This document shows positions 1-11,278 of a stretch of 23,007 nucleotides of DNA, in pieces; positions within the stretch are counted from its first letter, which is position 1, and each line of letters opens with the position of its first letter. The translations under genes were made by a program, and so were the position numbers. The stretch is taken from contig CAKOGP040001723.1 in the NCBI GenBank assembly GCA_933822405.4, positions 1 to 23,007 of the forward strand, written 5' to 3'. The stretch is from Cylindrotheca closterium. Taxonomy: Eukaryota > Bacillariophyta > Bacillariophyceae > Bacillariales > Bacillariaceae. The notes under the pieces were generated by a model. The model made no database searches. It saw nothing but the letters and a program-made list of their open reading frames with translations, and was not told the origin of the DNA.

Positions 1-3000
1 GTCCCATGTAAACACCTTCGATCGTTCGAGCAGCCATATTATTCTTGGTGTCATGACCATATCCGTGGACATAGGCACCAATCTCAGCGACAAATTTGTT
101 GGAGGCATCAACCATTCGTTGATGCATGATCATATGCGGGCTGTAGTATGCAGACAACCCACCTTTCGCCGGATAGTAGTTGGATATTTTAGCAACTCGT
201 GCCATAAGTGCCACAGTCAACTTCTTTGGAATCACCTTGAATGGCATTCGGTGAAAGTGAACCCAAAACAGTGCCTTTAAATGCTGATTATTTCGTTCTG
301 CTTTCGGATCATGTTCGCCTCTGCTGGCGTAATTCATATGAACTTCAAGTTCGTCTTTCACGGGTTCAAATACCGGACGGAACTCCCCATCGCAGTAAAT
401 CTTTTCCACTGTGAAATCACGTGCATTATATATTCGAAAGCATTTATCAATTGCGTCATACAATGCCGTTTTGGATCGTGAAGCCAAGGGTATATAGCAC
501 CGGTATCTCACACTCCCATCAATGGTCGTGAGTCCGAATGAATTGTTAACAAAAACAAGATCAATGTGCAGCACAACATTCAGATTGTGCATTAATAACT
601 CCTTCGGTATTTCTATCCAGTCATCCCGCACTCCTTCAGGTGTGGGACGCTTCGTCTTTCCTTTTAGGACCGAAGAACCAGGTCCATATATTTTTTCGGC
701 AGTGATTGCATCTTCTTCATTCACGTTGCAGTTCTTGAACAGACCAGATCTTACTGCAATACAAAACGCTTGAACTCCTGGTGCACCAGCCATATGATAC
801 ACTGATCGTGTGCGATTAGCCCGCTCAACTTGTTTATCAGTGAACCCTTCGATATTCTCCCGTACCGTCTGTATGCCACAATAATGGGAATCGGAATAGC
901 TAATTTTTAAAATTCTACCACAGAAAATAACACCGCATTTATGGCATTCGGTGTGTGCGACACCAATCGCGTCACAGTCACCATTTCCGCATTCTCTGTA
1001 TTCACATTCAGAGTATTCGGACCCTTCATCACTCTCTGCCCTACCATCGGGCACAAAAGTATACAATCCGTTTTGATGCACATACCTCATTCTCTGTTCC
1101 CCCTTCGTAACGATGAAGGAGTTTTCAATGTCAGTGTCCATAACGACACGAGATCCAAGCTTCACAAGCTCTGATAAATTATCGAGGTTACATTGCGCTT
1201 CAGTATCTAGCAAGCAAGTGCGTCCTTCGATAATACTTGATTCAACCTGTTGATGCAGGTCACGTTGGCCAGTGTTCGTACCATAGTTGAACATGTAATC
1301 CAGGTCAGACACAGTGCCCGGTTTGGCGTAATCTTCGTTCATTCGTAGGCTGAACGTAGATCCAGAATCAAGATGTACACCAAGATCGATATCCCAGTGC
1401 TTACTTCCATTAGATTTGAAAGGTTTCTTGTTGTCTTTGGTCCATTGAGAACAGTGCTTCAATGAATCCATCTTCGAGGTCGACTTGTAAATCTGCATGT
1501 TCAAGCTTCCATCGCTGACCATGCTGTCATCGTCCTTGAAAGTACTGGCAGCATCTAGTTGTGCTTGCCATTTCTGCATCAGCAACTCTCCCCTGTCTTC
1601 AGTGGAGACTGCTTTCTTCTTCAGAATCGGTCTTACACGTACTTGTGCAAGGTTCCATCCTGTAATCCTACCATTAGATTGTCCATCAGCGATAGACCTG
1701 CCTCGTACCACATAAGAACCGGGTACATCCGTAGTACCAGAAGTGCTATGTCCACTCCTGTCAACAACAGCTCGTTGCATATTGCTTCGATGTTGTTGAC
1801 CAGTTGATTGCGTTCCAGTGACGCTAGACGCGGCATCCGACTGCGCTGCAGATGCAGTAGAAGGGACTTGGAGATTGGCTCTCCCCGCTCGTCTTGTAGT
1901 AGTAGTAGTAGTGGATGCGTCGCTGTATCGTCCTGGGTCCCTCCATTCCGCTTGTGGGCTTGTGGAACGTTCAGGGCAACAAGTGACTCCATGGCCAGTA
2001 TCTCCGCAACACCAGCAACTAAAAGCCGGTCGTGAAGATGTCGTTCGAGCAGCCGCCTGTGCGTTGCTCACTCCGTCCGGGGCACTGCTGCTCGCAGTGG
2101 GTGCGCTTGGAGTAGGTCTCGGTGTCGTCGGACCTTTCTTTCTATTGTCCGGCTTATGTTTGATCAGCGCTTTAGCGACCTGATCAATCGTAGTCGGATA
2201 TTCGTTTCTTTGCTCGTATTCCTTGAATTCCATGGCGTAGGTCTGGTTCGCCTTGTCCAACATGCTTTGGAAGCGAGACCTATCGCAGTTGTAGAAAAAT
2301 GCACTTGCTTTGAATGTGCCCAGAATTTGTTTCTTGAACTTGTCTTGGAGCGCCTTGATATCGTCCGGATCGGCCTCCGGATCATCCAGATCGAGGTATC
2401 CCATTGTTTTGGTCGCATAGACATGCAACACATCTGTACCAAGGATTTCGAATACTTGGTCAGCTTGAGCTTCGAACCGCCTTCTGTAATCGTTCACAGA
2501 CTCATTTTGCTTTTGAGTGCAGTTTGTGAATCTCTTGAGAGATTCCATGAGTCCAAAGTGTTGCCACTCGGTCTCGTCTGTGATGGTCATGAACGTCTTG
2601 ATATGCTTCAGAAGCATCACATGGTCTTCCTTGAGGTCCAACCAATCAGTTTCATTGCTTAACTTATCTCTCATCGCTTGAGTGATAAAATGTTTGGTGA
2701 TGATCGCAGCCACGGTATATTGATTCGTGGTGTAGATCACTTCTCTTTTGTCAATCTTGACATTTAGGTTTTCCCAGTTCCTATCAAGTTGAGCCTGTCT
2801 CGAACTTTTGAAGAACTCGGAGTTGTTCTTTCCCGGCTTGTAGACCGTTTGAGTGCCTCTTAAAGCCTCAAAGTCCACATGGGCCATATTTCTCACACTT
2901 CAGATCATATCTTGAGCATAGTCCAAGCTCTTGAGCGCGATGGCCTCAAGCAAATATATTGTCACCTGCTCGTGAGTGAAGTCAGGATTGTGAGGATGGT

Positions 3001-3112
3001 ATTGCTTCGGTCTGTCGGCCTTCTTGCCGTGAGACCCTCGACCAGTCTGCTGCGCAGATCTTCCTCCACGGCCACCTCGACCGCCTCTGCCTTGGTTTCT
3101 TCTACCAGGCAT
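1..3112 (-). pseudogene. Copia-type Gag-Pol, minus strand, left copy, cut by the window edge
   Basis: Translated leftward from an ATG at 3112, this is the same gene as 8487-4908. It encodes an RGG-rich N terminus (residues 1-30), a Gag domain, a CCHC zinc knuckle (nt 2017-1976, CX2CX4HX4C), and a protease with an LDSGST motif (Asp codon at 1370-1368). The copia integrase follows, with DDE residues at nt 562-560, 391-389 and 298-296. A single in-frame TGA at 2900-2898 interrupts Gag after about 70 codons; the related fragment at 16133 has TGG (Trp) there. The frame is otherwise open to the window start. Reverse transcriptase and RNase H should lie to the left, outside the window. Confidence is high for the family and for the nonsense codon. 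Confidence 0.93.
1897..1911. repeat. In-frame trinucleotide run (TAG/CTA)5
   Basis: Five TAG triplets on the plus strand read as a run of threonine codons (ACT) in the minus-strand Gag, in the low-complexity linker just after the zinc knuckle. The same run is at 7272-7286. It is a minor microsatellite and does not break the frame. Confidence 0.7.
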
Positions 3113-3349
3113 CTTGCTCTGTAGTCCCTCCTACTTTGCAATGTTCAGAAATTACCTTTGTTGATCGACTGTCAGAAAATCAACTCCGTAGCTGTAATGA
3201 GAGCCTCAACCCTCTAGCTACCTCTGGAGTATACTGAGCTCGAATCTACGTCGGCTATGGATTGCCTACAATAGGAACAGGTGCCAGTGGTGCTGGGCTT
3301 CAACCTGCGGATGAACAGTCTCACCACTTCCTATTAGATCTTATTCTAA
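3113..3349 (-). other. 5' leader of minus-strand copia element, left copy
   Basis: This non-coding stretch lies upstream of the minus-strand Gag ATG. It is recognisable because it recurs in inverted orientation, at high identity, at 15896-16132 upstream of another Gag copy. It contains a conserved potential stem-loop (3188-3221). I could not place the primer-binding site or the LTR end with confidence. No second LTR is available for comparison because the 3' half of this element is not in the window. Confidence 0.7.
3188..3221 (-). other. Predicted stem-loop in Gag leader (also 8563-8596)
   Basis: The six-base arms GTAGCT and AGCTAC are perfectly complementary. Inside them, AGAG can pair with CTCT, with a bulge on one side. 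The same structure is at 16024-16057 and 22825-22858 in the inverted Gag fragment, where one substitution adds a fifth inner pair (AGAGC/GCTCT). Its place in the leader of a retrotransposon RNA would suit a packaging, dimerisation or translation element, but that role is inference only. Confidence 0.45.
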
Positions 3350-3886
3350 TGCTATTCTTGCCAGAAGTTGATCAACAATGATCTCCACAAGCAGGTACAA
3401 AAAATCTCTTCCGGAAGCCGCCTGCGTCAGCTCTCACCAGCTGTCGCGGCGTATAAAGCACATACGCACATGTTCTTCACGAACTAGTCACAGAGTAGAT
3501 CTACCTTCAATACTTTGTATGTACTCGAACCGTACTTCTGTCCGTGTTCGATATCACCAATGTCCAACTTAACTGTCCAACATGTTCGACTGTTCTTTTA
3601 CCTATCAAGATCCCATTCCACCAACACCTGTCAATGAAACGACGATGTCAACACTCTTTTTAAGAATACGATTTGATCTACATTACTATATTTAACGTCC
3701 GTCCGCCGCTCAACAGATCAATTTCGTATTTTTTTGTCGGAAGACTGATGATCCAAAACCTTATCCAGGAGTCAGGACTGATTGTCTTACAGACATAGTT
3801 CAGATGCCTTCACCCAACAATGGGGATATGTTGGCACAGTGCAATAACGCCTTGCTCCGCTCCTATGGTTCACCCTTCTGATCCCC
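3350..3886. other. Spacer between divergent copia elements, left copy (probable LTR-derived DNA)
   Basis: About 0.5 kb separates the leader of the minus-strand element from the first convincing frame of the plus-strand element. It should contain one or both 5' LTRs, but I cannot find a TG...CA-bounded direct repeat, and nothing after 13702 matches it. On the minus strand a TATA-like 'gctttatacgcc' (rc of about 3451-3462) lies upstream of the leader. An ATG at 3804 opens only 25 codons before TGA at 3879-3881 and may be the eroded start of the plus-strand Gag. Identical DNA is at 8725-9261. Confidence 0.5.
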
Positions 3887-4907
3887 GTGTCCCTTCCTAC
3901 CAAAGTGCAACATCGACTCATTGGCTCCCCGCCTCAAGAATTTCGCCCGTTCCGGATGACCAAAGCCCAGTACAAACGTTACATTCAACATTGTTGTTGT
4001 CAGCGCCATCCCACTTCATTCAGTCATCGCCGTCACACCCGTCACTATCGTCTTGCCACCCTCTGTCGCCTCGACCCACGATCTAGAGATATCTTTGACT
4101 TGGTCCAACATATCATTCATTTTTCAGAGTCTCTCATGTTTCGTCGTTCCCGTCGAGAGGGAGATAATTGGAGATGCAACAGAAGACATCAGAGAAATCA
4201 CAATGATCAAAGCAATTGGCAGAGAACAAACGACGGTTGGAGAAACATGAACGACAATGAACCTAGTACCCCTCATGCTACCACTTCCTGCGAAACACCC
4301 CGTGGTGACCATCAGCGTCCTGGCGATCCAAACTGGACCTTCTACCAAGGTCCCCGCCAGCGAGGTGAAAATGATGCCTTCCGTTTCCATCCTCCCAGAC
4401 CTCGCTCCTGTTGCCACGACTCCTCCAGACCTCGTTCCAATCGCCATAACCCTTCCTTGAATCCAAGTGACGACATCTTCCGCCATTTCAATACATTTCC
4501 AAGAACGGATCGGATGCGCAGACAAAGGACAACACATTGCCGCCGACCAAACATGCCACAAATCTACAGACCTACCGTTGGTGTTGGACTCCCGATGGTT
4601 TGCGTTGCCGTTCTATCTTCTCCCGCAGCCAAAGCTTTCTTTAAGAATGCCGATATTCCACAACAATTCAGCAAGGTCATCAACTGCTTTCGTGCTGCGA
4701 TGAACCCAGATGAATTGAGAACAGATATGTCAGATGATGAAAAGACGACAAGGTACCGGATAATCTGGGATTCCGGTGCAACAACCTTGATCTCACCTTA
4801 CAAGGACGATTTTGTGGGAAAGCTTGAGCCAGCACCTCTTGGACTCAAGCTTTGTGGAATCGCTAGCGGCCTGGAAATCAAAGGGATTGGACATGTTGCA
4901 TGGTCAG
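3887..4907 (+). pseudogene. Plus-strand copia element, 5' part (Gag remnant and protease), left copy
   Basis: An open frame starting at a GTG (first in-frame ATG at 3956) runs through an Arg/His/Pro-rich stretch of uncertain origin into a clear copia aspartic protease. It has the catalytic motif WDSGATT (Asp codon 4769-4771) and the downstream hydrophobic pattern ending in GIGHVAWS. The element is cut at 4907 by the tandem-duplication joint, after which the frame reads about 24 meaningless codons in antisense minus-element sequence and stops at 4978. Integrase, reverse transcriptase and RNase H are absent from this copy. It is the truncated twin of the element starting at 9262. Confidence 0.85.
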
Positions 4908-7900
4908 CATCTTGTTTAGCCTTAATCTTCTTGAACATTCTGTCAAACATTTCGTCCTCTAGCTCATCTTCATATTGATTTGCTTCGCTATCGTATCTTG
5001 GGTTTCTGTCCCTGTCGAACCTCACTTCCATGATGTCTGCTTCAGCATCCATTAGTAATTCTTCAAGTTCGTCATCTCGAATATTTTCATTTAGGAGGGT
5101 TACATCACTCAGTCTTTTGATTTCGTTTACTGGTACGTAGTTTTCATCCCACAGTTCATCTGGGTCCACTCCGTCGAGCAAATCACCATTGAGGATTAGC
5201 TCGCCATTATGCTTGGAATAGGTGCGCAATTCCGTCACTCCTTCCAATCTTGTGTCTTCTTCGAGAATCTTGATGACTTGGTCAGTCATTGGAAGAACCT
5301 TGATTTTTGCACGTCGTGCTTTGCACTTTGTGTTCAGATCATAGATACGGTGCCCTTCTTGAATATCGCCGGTGGGTCCCATGTAAACACCTTCGATCGT
5401 TCGAGCAGCCATATTATTCTTGGTGTCATGACCATATCCGTGGACATAGGCACCAATCTCAGCGACAAATTTGTTGGAGGCATCAACCATTCGTTGATGC
5501 ATGATCATATGCGGGCTGTAGTATGCAGACAACCCACCTTTCGCCGGATAGTAGTTGGATATTTTAGCAACTCGTGCCATAAGTGCCACAGTCAACTTCT
5601 TTGGAATCACCTTGAATGGCATTCGGTGAAAGTGAACCCAAAACAGTGCCTTTAAATGCTGATTATTTCGTTCTGCTTTCGGATCATGTTCGCCTCTGCT
5701 GGCGTAATTCATATGAACTTCAAGTTCGTCTTTCACGGGTTCAAATACCGGACGGAACTCCCCATCGCAGTAAATCTTTTCCACTGTGAAATCACGTGCA
5801 TTATATATTCGAAAGCATTTATCAATTGCGTCATACAATGCCGTTTTGGATCGTGAAGCCAAGGGTATATAGCACCGGTATCTCACACTCCCATCAATGG
5901 TCGTGAGTCCGAATGAATTGTTAACAAAAACAAGATCAATGTGCAGCACAACATTCAGATTGTGCATTAATAACTCCTTCGGTATTTCTATCCAGTCATC
6001 CCGCACTCCTTCAGGTGTGGGACGCTTCGTCTTTCCTTTTAGGACCGAAGAACCAGGTCCATATATTTTTTCGGCAGTGATTGCATCTTCTTCATTCACG
6101 TTGCAGTTCTTGAACAGACCAGATCTTACTGCAATACAAAACGCTTGAACTCCTGGTGCACCAGCCATATGATACACTGATCGTGTGCGATTAGCCCGCT
6201 CAACTTGTTTATCAGTGAACCCTTCGATATTCTCCCGTACCGTCTGTATGCCACAATAATGGGAATCGGAATAGCTAATTTTTAAAATTCTACCACAGAA
6301 AATAACACCGCATTTATGGCATTCGGTGTGTGCGACACCAATCGCGTCACAGTCACCATTTCCGCATTCTCTGTATTCACATTCAGAGTATTCGGACCCT
6401 TCATCACTCTCTGCCCTACCATCGGGCACAAAAGTATACAATCCGTTTTGATGCACATACCTCATTCTCTGTTCCCCCTTCGTAACGATGAAGGAGTTTT
6501 CAATGTCAGTGTCCATAACGACACGAGATCCAAGCTTCACAAGCTCTGATAAATTATCGAGGTTACATTGCGCTTCAGTATCTAGCAAGCAAGTGCGTCC
6601 TTCGATAATACTTGATTCAACCTGTTGATGCAGGTCACGTTGGCCAGTGTTCGTACCATAGTTGAACATGTAATCCAGGTCAGACACAGTGCCCGGTTTG
6701 GCGTAATCTTCGTTCATTCGTAGGCTGAACGTAGATCCAGAATCAAGATGTACACCAAGATCGATATCCCAGTGCTTACTTCCATTAGATTTGAAAGGTT
6801 TCTTGTTGTCTTTGGTCCATTGAGAACAGTGCTTCAATGAATCCATCTTCGAGGTCGACTTGTAAATCTGCATGTTCAAGCTTCCATCGCTGACCATGCT
6901 GTCATCGTCCTTGAAAGTACTGGCAGCATCTAGTTGTGCTTGCCATTTCTGCATCAGCAACTCTCCCCTGTCTTCAGTGGAGACTGCTTTCTTCTTCAGA
7001 ATCGGTCTTACACGTACTTGTGCAAGGTTCCATCCTGTAATCCTACCATTAGATTGTCCATCAGCGATAGACCTGCCTCGTACCACATAAGAACCGGGTA
7101 CATCCGTAGTACCAGAAGTGCTATGTCCACTCCTGTCAACAACAGCTCGTTGCATATTGCTTCGATGTTGTTGACCAGTTGATTGCGTTCCAGTGACGCT
7201 AGACGCGGCATCCGACTGCGCTGCAGATGCAGTAGAAGGGACTTGGAGATTGGCTCTCCCCGCTCGTCTTGTAGTAGTAGTAGTAGTGGATGCGTCGCTG
7301 TATCGTCCTGGGTCCCTCCATTCCGCTTGTGGGCTTGTGGAACGTTCAGGGCAACAAGTGACTCCATGGCCAGTATCTCCGCAACACCAGCAACTAAAAG
7401 CCGGTCGTGAAGATGTCGTTCGAGCAGCCGCCTGTGCGTTGCTCACTCCGTCCGGGGCACTGCTGCTCGCAGTGGGTGCGCTTGGAGTAGGTCTCGGTGT
7501 CGTCGGACCTTTCTTTCTATTGTCCGGCTTATGTTTGATCAGCGCTTTAGCGACCTGATCAATCGTAGTCGGATATTCGTTTCTTTGCTCGTATTCCTTG
7601 AATTCCATGGCGTAGGTCTGGTTCGCCTTGTCCAACATGCTTTGGAAGCGAGACCTATCGCAGTTGTAGAAAAATGCACTTGCTTTGAATGTGCCCAGAA
7701 TTTGTTTCTTGAACTTGTCTTGGAGCGCCTTGATATCGTCCGGATCGGCCTCCGGATCATCCAGATCGAGGTATCCCATTGTTTTGGTCGCATAGACATG
7801 CAACACATCTGTACCAAGGATTTCGAATACTTGGTCAGCTTGAGCTTCGAACCGCCTTCTGTAATCGTTCACAGACTCATTTTGCTTTTGAGTGCAGTTT

Positions 7901-8487
7901 GTGAATCTCTTGAGAGATTCCATGAGTCCAAAGTGTTGCCACTCGGTCTCGTCTGTGATGGTCATGAACGTCTTGATATGCTTCAGAAGCATCACATGGT
8001 CTTCCTTGAGGTCCAACCAATCAGTTTCATTGCTTAACTTATCTCTCATCGCTTGAGTGATAAAATGTTTGGTGATGATCGCAGCCACGGTATATTGATT
8101 CGTGGTGTAGATCACTTCTCTTTTGTCAATCTTGACATTTAGGTTTTCCCAGTTCCTATCAAGTTGAGCCTGTCTCGAACTTTTGAAGAACTCGGAGTTG
8201 TTCTTTCCCGGCTTGTAGACCGTTTGAGTGCCTCTTAAAGCCTCAAAGTCCACATGGGCCATATTTCTCACACTTCAGATCATATCTTGAGCATAGTCCA
8301 AGCTCTTGAGCGCGATGGCCTCAAGCAAATATATTGTCACCTGCTCGTGAGTGAAGTCAGGATTGTGAGGATGGTATTGCTTCGGTCTGTCGGCCTTCTT
8401 GCCGTGAGACCCTCGACCAGTCTGCTGCGCAGATCTTCCTCCACGGCCACCTCGACCGCCTCTGCCTTGGTTTCTTCTACCAGGCAT
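4908..8487 (-). pseudogene. Copia-type Gag-Pol, minus strand, right copy, truncated before reverse transcriptase
   Basis: This retrotransposon polyprotein would package element RNA (Gag), process itself (protease) and insert cDNA (integrase). Reading from 8487, the RGG box has MPGRRNQGRGGRGGRGG. Gag follows, with a CCHC knuckle at 7392-7351, protease LDSGST (Asp 6745-6743), a Cys-rich linker, and an integrase with HIDLVF (5937-5935), YCDGEF (5766-5764) and KAERNN (Glu 5673-5671). The last two acidic residues are separated by 30 residues, not the 35 usual in copia; I recall the same short spacing in a large diatom copia clade. Gag is interrupted by TGA at 8275-8273, after which the frame is open for over 1,100 codons. 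At 4908 it runs into antisense plus-element DNA and ends at 4798, giving about 36 foreign residues. No reverse transcriptase or RNase H remains. Confidence 0.94.
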
Positions 8488-8724
8488 CTTGCTCTGTAGT
8501 CCCTCCTACTTTGCAATGTTCAGAAATTACCTTTGTTGATCGACTGTCAGAAAATCAACTCCGTAGCTGTAATGAGAGCCTCAACCCTCTAGCTACCTCT
8601 GGAGTATACTGAGCTCGAATCTACGTCGGCTATGGATTGCCTACAATAGGAACAGGTGCCAGTGGTGCTGGGCTTCAACCTGCGGATGAACAGTCTCACC
8701 ACTTCCTATTAGATCTTATTCTAA
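8488..8724 (-). other. 5' leader of minus-strand copia element, right copy
   Basis: Same sequence as 3113-3349, with the stem-loop at 8563-8596. It matches the inverted fragment leader at 15896-16132. Confidence 0.7.
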
Positions 8725-9261
8725 TGCTATTCTTGCCAGAAGTTGATCAACAATGATCTCCACAAGCAGGTACAAAAAATCTCTTCCGGAAGCCGCCTGC
8801 GTCAGCTCTCACCAGCTGTCGCGGCGTATAAAGCACATACGCACATGTTCTTCACGAACTAGTCACAGAGTAGATCTACCTTCAATACTTTGTATGTACT
8901 CGAACCGTACTTCTGTCCGTGTTCGATATCACCAATGTCCAACTTAACTGTCCAACATGTTCGACTGTTCTTTTACCTATCAAGATCCCATTCCACCAAC
9001 ACCTGTCAATGAAACGACGATGTCAACACTCTTTTTAAGAATACGATTTGATCTACATTACTATATTTAACGTCCGTCCGCCGCTCAACAGATCAATTTC
9101 GTATTTTTTTGTCGGAAGACTGATGATCCAAAACCTTATCCAGGAGTCAGGACTGATTGTCTTACAGACATAGTTCAGATGCCTTCACCCAACAATGGGG
9201 ATATGTTGGCACAGTGCAATAACGCCTTGCTCCGCTCCTATGGTTCACCCTTCTGATCCCC
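8725..9261. other. Spacer between divergent copia elements, right copy
   Basis: Same sequence as 3350-3886. Short reading frames inside it have no recognisable domain. An ATG at 9179 opens 25 codons to TGA at 9254-9256 and is the best candidate for the original start of the plus-strand Gag, with the stop and a frame change then disabling it. Confidence 0.5.
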
Positions 9262-10589
9262 GTGTCCCTTCCTACCAAAGTGCAACATCGACTCATTGGC
9301 TCCCCGCCTCAAGAATTTCGCCCGTTCCGGATGACCAAAGCCCAGTACAAACGTTACATTCAACATTGTTGTTGTCAGCGCCATCCCACTTCATTCAGTC
9401 ATCGCCGTCACACCCGTCACTATCGTCTTGCCACCCTCTGTCGCCTCGACCCACGATCTAGAGATATCTTTGACTTGGTCCAACATATCATTCATTTTTC
9501 AGAGTCTCTCATGTTTCGTCGTTCCCGTCGAGAGGGAGATAATTGGAGATGCAACAGAAGACATCAGAGAAATCACAATGATCAAAGCAATTGGCAGAGA
9601 ACAAACGACGGTTGGAGAAACATGAACGACAATGAACCTAGTACCCCTCATGCTACCACTTCCTGCGAAACACCCCGTGGTGACCATCAGCGTCCTGGCG
9701 ATCCAAACTGGACCTTCTACCAAGGTCCCCGCCAGCGAGGTGAAAATGATGCCTTCCGTTTCCATCCTCCCAGACCTCGCTCCTGTTGCCACGACTCCTC
9801 CAGACCTCGTTCCAATCGCCATAACCCTTCCTTGAATCCAAGTGACGACATCTTCCGCCATTTCAATACATTTCCAAGAACGGATCGGATGCGCAGACAA
9901 AGGACAACACATTGCCGCCGACCAAACATGCCACAAATCTACAGACCTACCGTTGGTGTTGGACTCCCGATGGTTTGCGTTGCCGTTCTATCTTCTCCCG
10001 CAGCCAAAGCTTTCTTTAAGAATGCCGATATTCCACAACAATTCAGCAAGGTCATCAACTGCTTTCGTGCTGCGATGAACCCAGATGAATTGAGAACAGA
10101 TATGTCAGATGATGAAAAGACGACAAGGTACCGGATAATCTGGGATTCCGGTGCAACAACCTTGATCTCACCTTACAAGGACGATTTTGTGGGAAAGCTT
10201 GAGCCAGCACCTCTTGGACTCAAGCTTTGTGGAATCGCTAGCGGCCTGGAAATCAAAGGGATTGGACATGTTGCATGGTCAGTGGTTGATACAATTGGCA
10301 TGTTACAAACAATCAAGGTGCCTGCCCTATACGTACCTTCTGCCACAGCTCGATTGCTCAGTACTTCAAGTTTGCTCCAGACATACACCGATGAGTCCTC
10401 ATCTACACTTGTCAGGATCACACAAAACAAATCCAGTACATGTTGACCACCACCCTTCAACAAACTTGCCAACATCGCTTGCCTACTCCCATGGAACCGC
10501 TCCTAACCGATTTGATGCATTCGCCAGCATCATCACGTCCACCTTGGAGTCAAACCACAACCTCAGTCCTGCAAAGAAAGAACTCCTAA

Positions 10590-11278
10590 GATGGCACCAT
10601 TGGCTTGGCCATCTCAACTTCAAACATCGTCGACCTTCTCCCGGAAAGACTTCTCGGGTCGTTTGTGATCGAGAGGGAGTTTTGAAGAAAGAAAACCTGT
10701 TCCCAGGACAAAAGGTGTCAGGACAATTGCTTCATACCTTTGGCAAAGAAGATCCCAAGACACAGTACACCGGAGGATGCATCTTCGTTGACCACGCAAC
10801 AGGTTACGTCTTCGTCAAGCACCAAGTTCATCTGAACACCCAAGAGACACTGAGTGCAAAGATATCTGTGGAAGAACAACTTCGAGATTTTGGAGTAGTT
10901 GTACTCGAATATATAAGTGACAATGGAAGGCCCTTCACATCGCAAGAATACAATGATCACTTACTCAAGTTCTCACAAATTCACTCATTTGCTGGCGTCG
11001 GAGCTCATCATCACAATGGAATTGCCGAACGATCAATCCAAACCATCATGTCCATCGCTCGAACAATGATGATGCATCAAGCCATCCATAGGCCTGATGT
11101 TGCAACCACCACACTCTGGCCCCTCACAGTGGATCATGCCGTCTTCCTCTATAACCACATGCCCAACCAATCATCTGGTCTCTCACCACACGATCTGCTT
11201 ACCAAAACCCGTTGGAAACAATCACAACTTGCCGATGTTCAAGTTTGGGGATGCCCAGTGTATGTCTTGGACAAATAG
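10590..11278 (+). other. Copia integrase domain of the plus-strand element
   Basis: This catalytic core would join retrotransposon cDNA to target DNA. FVDHATG (Asp 10790), YISDNG (Asp 10919) and NGIAERS (Glu 11027) form a canonical D-X42-D-X35-E set. The N-terminal HHCC finger is incomplete: WHHWLGH is followed by a short run to PGQK with a single cysteine (near 10663), so the stretch that normally holds the CX2C pair appears deleted. An in-frame TAG at 11276-11278 ends it just before a still-recognisable GKKLPRW segment. Confidence 0.88.

Larger units (their letters stand above)
1..4907. repeat. Tandem duplication 1, left copy (continues off the window)
   Basis: Every base I compared matches 5376-10282 at a constant offset of 5375, and all reading frames have identical coordinates and translations after the offset. 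Identity stops after 4907: the left copy continues 'catcttgttt' while the right copy continues 'tggttgatac'. The window begins inside this copy, so about 468 bases of the unit (the equivalent of 4908-5375) are expected to the left of base 1. It contains the 5' halves of two oppositely oriented copia retrotransposons. The lack of visible divergence means a very recent event, gene conversion, or an assembly artefact. Confidence 0.97.
4908..10282. repeat. Tandem duplication 1, complete right copy (5375 bp)
   Basis: This is the full repeat unit. Its left edge joins the plus-strand copia protease region of the left copy to the inside of the minus-strand copia pol, an unnatural fusion. Its right edge continues naturally into the rest of the plus-strand copia element. 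So 4907/4908 is the novel joint of a head-to-tail duplication. A few shared bases (such as 'cag') may be microhomology, but the parental left breakpoint lies outside the window, so this cannot be settled here. Confidence 0.95.

Noticed and set aside
1633..1992. Minus-strand 119-codon frame as a separate gene
   Set aside because: It overlaps the Gag-Pol frame on the same strand in another phase and has no recognisable motif.
5209..8037. Plus-strand open frames opposite the minus-strand Gag-Pol as genes
   Set aside because: They are antisense shadows of a well-supported polyprotein frame, with no domains of their own; the same shadows recur in the left copy.
4908..8487. D-X30-E spacing in the minus-strand integrase as a novelty
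   Set aside because: I recall the same short spacing in a large clade of diatom copia elements, so it is probably typical of the family.
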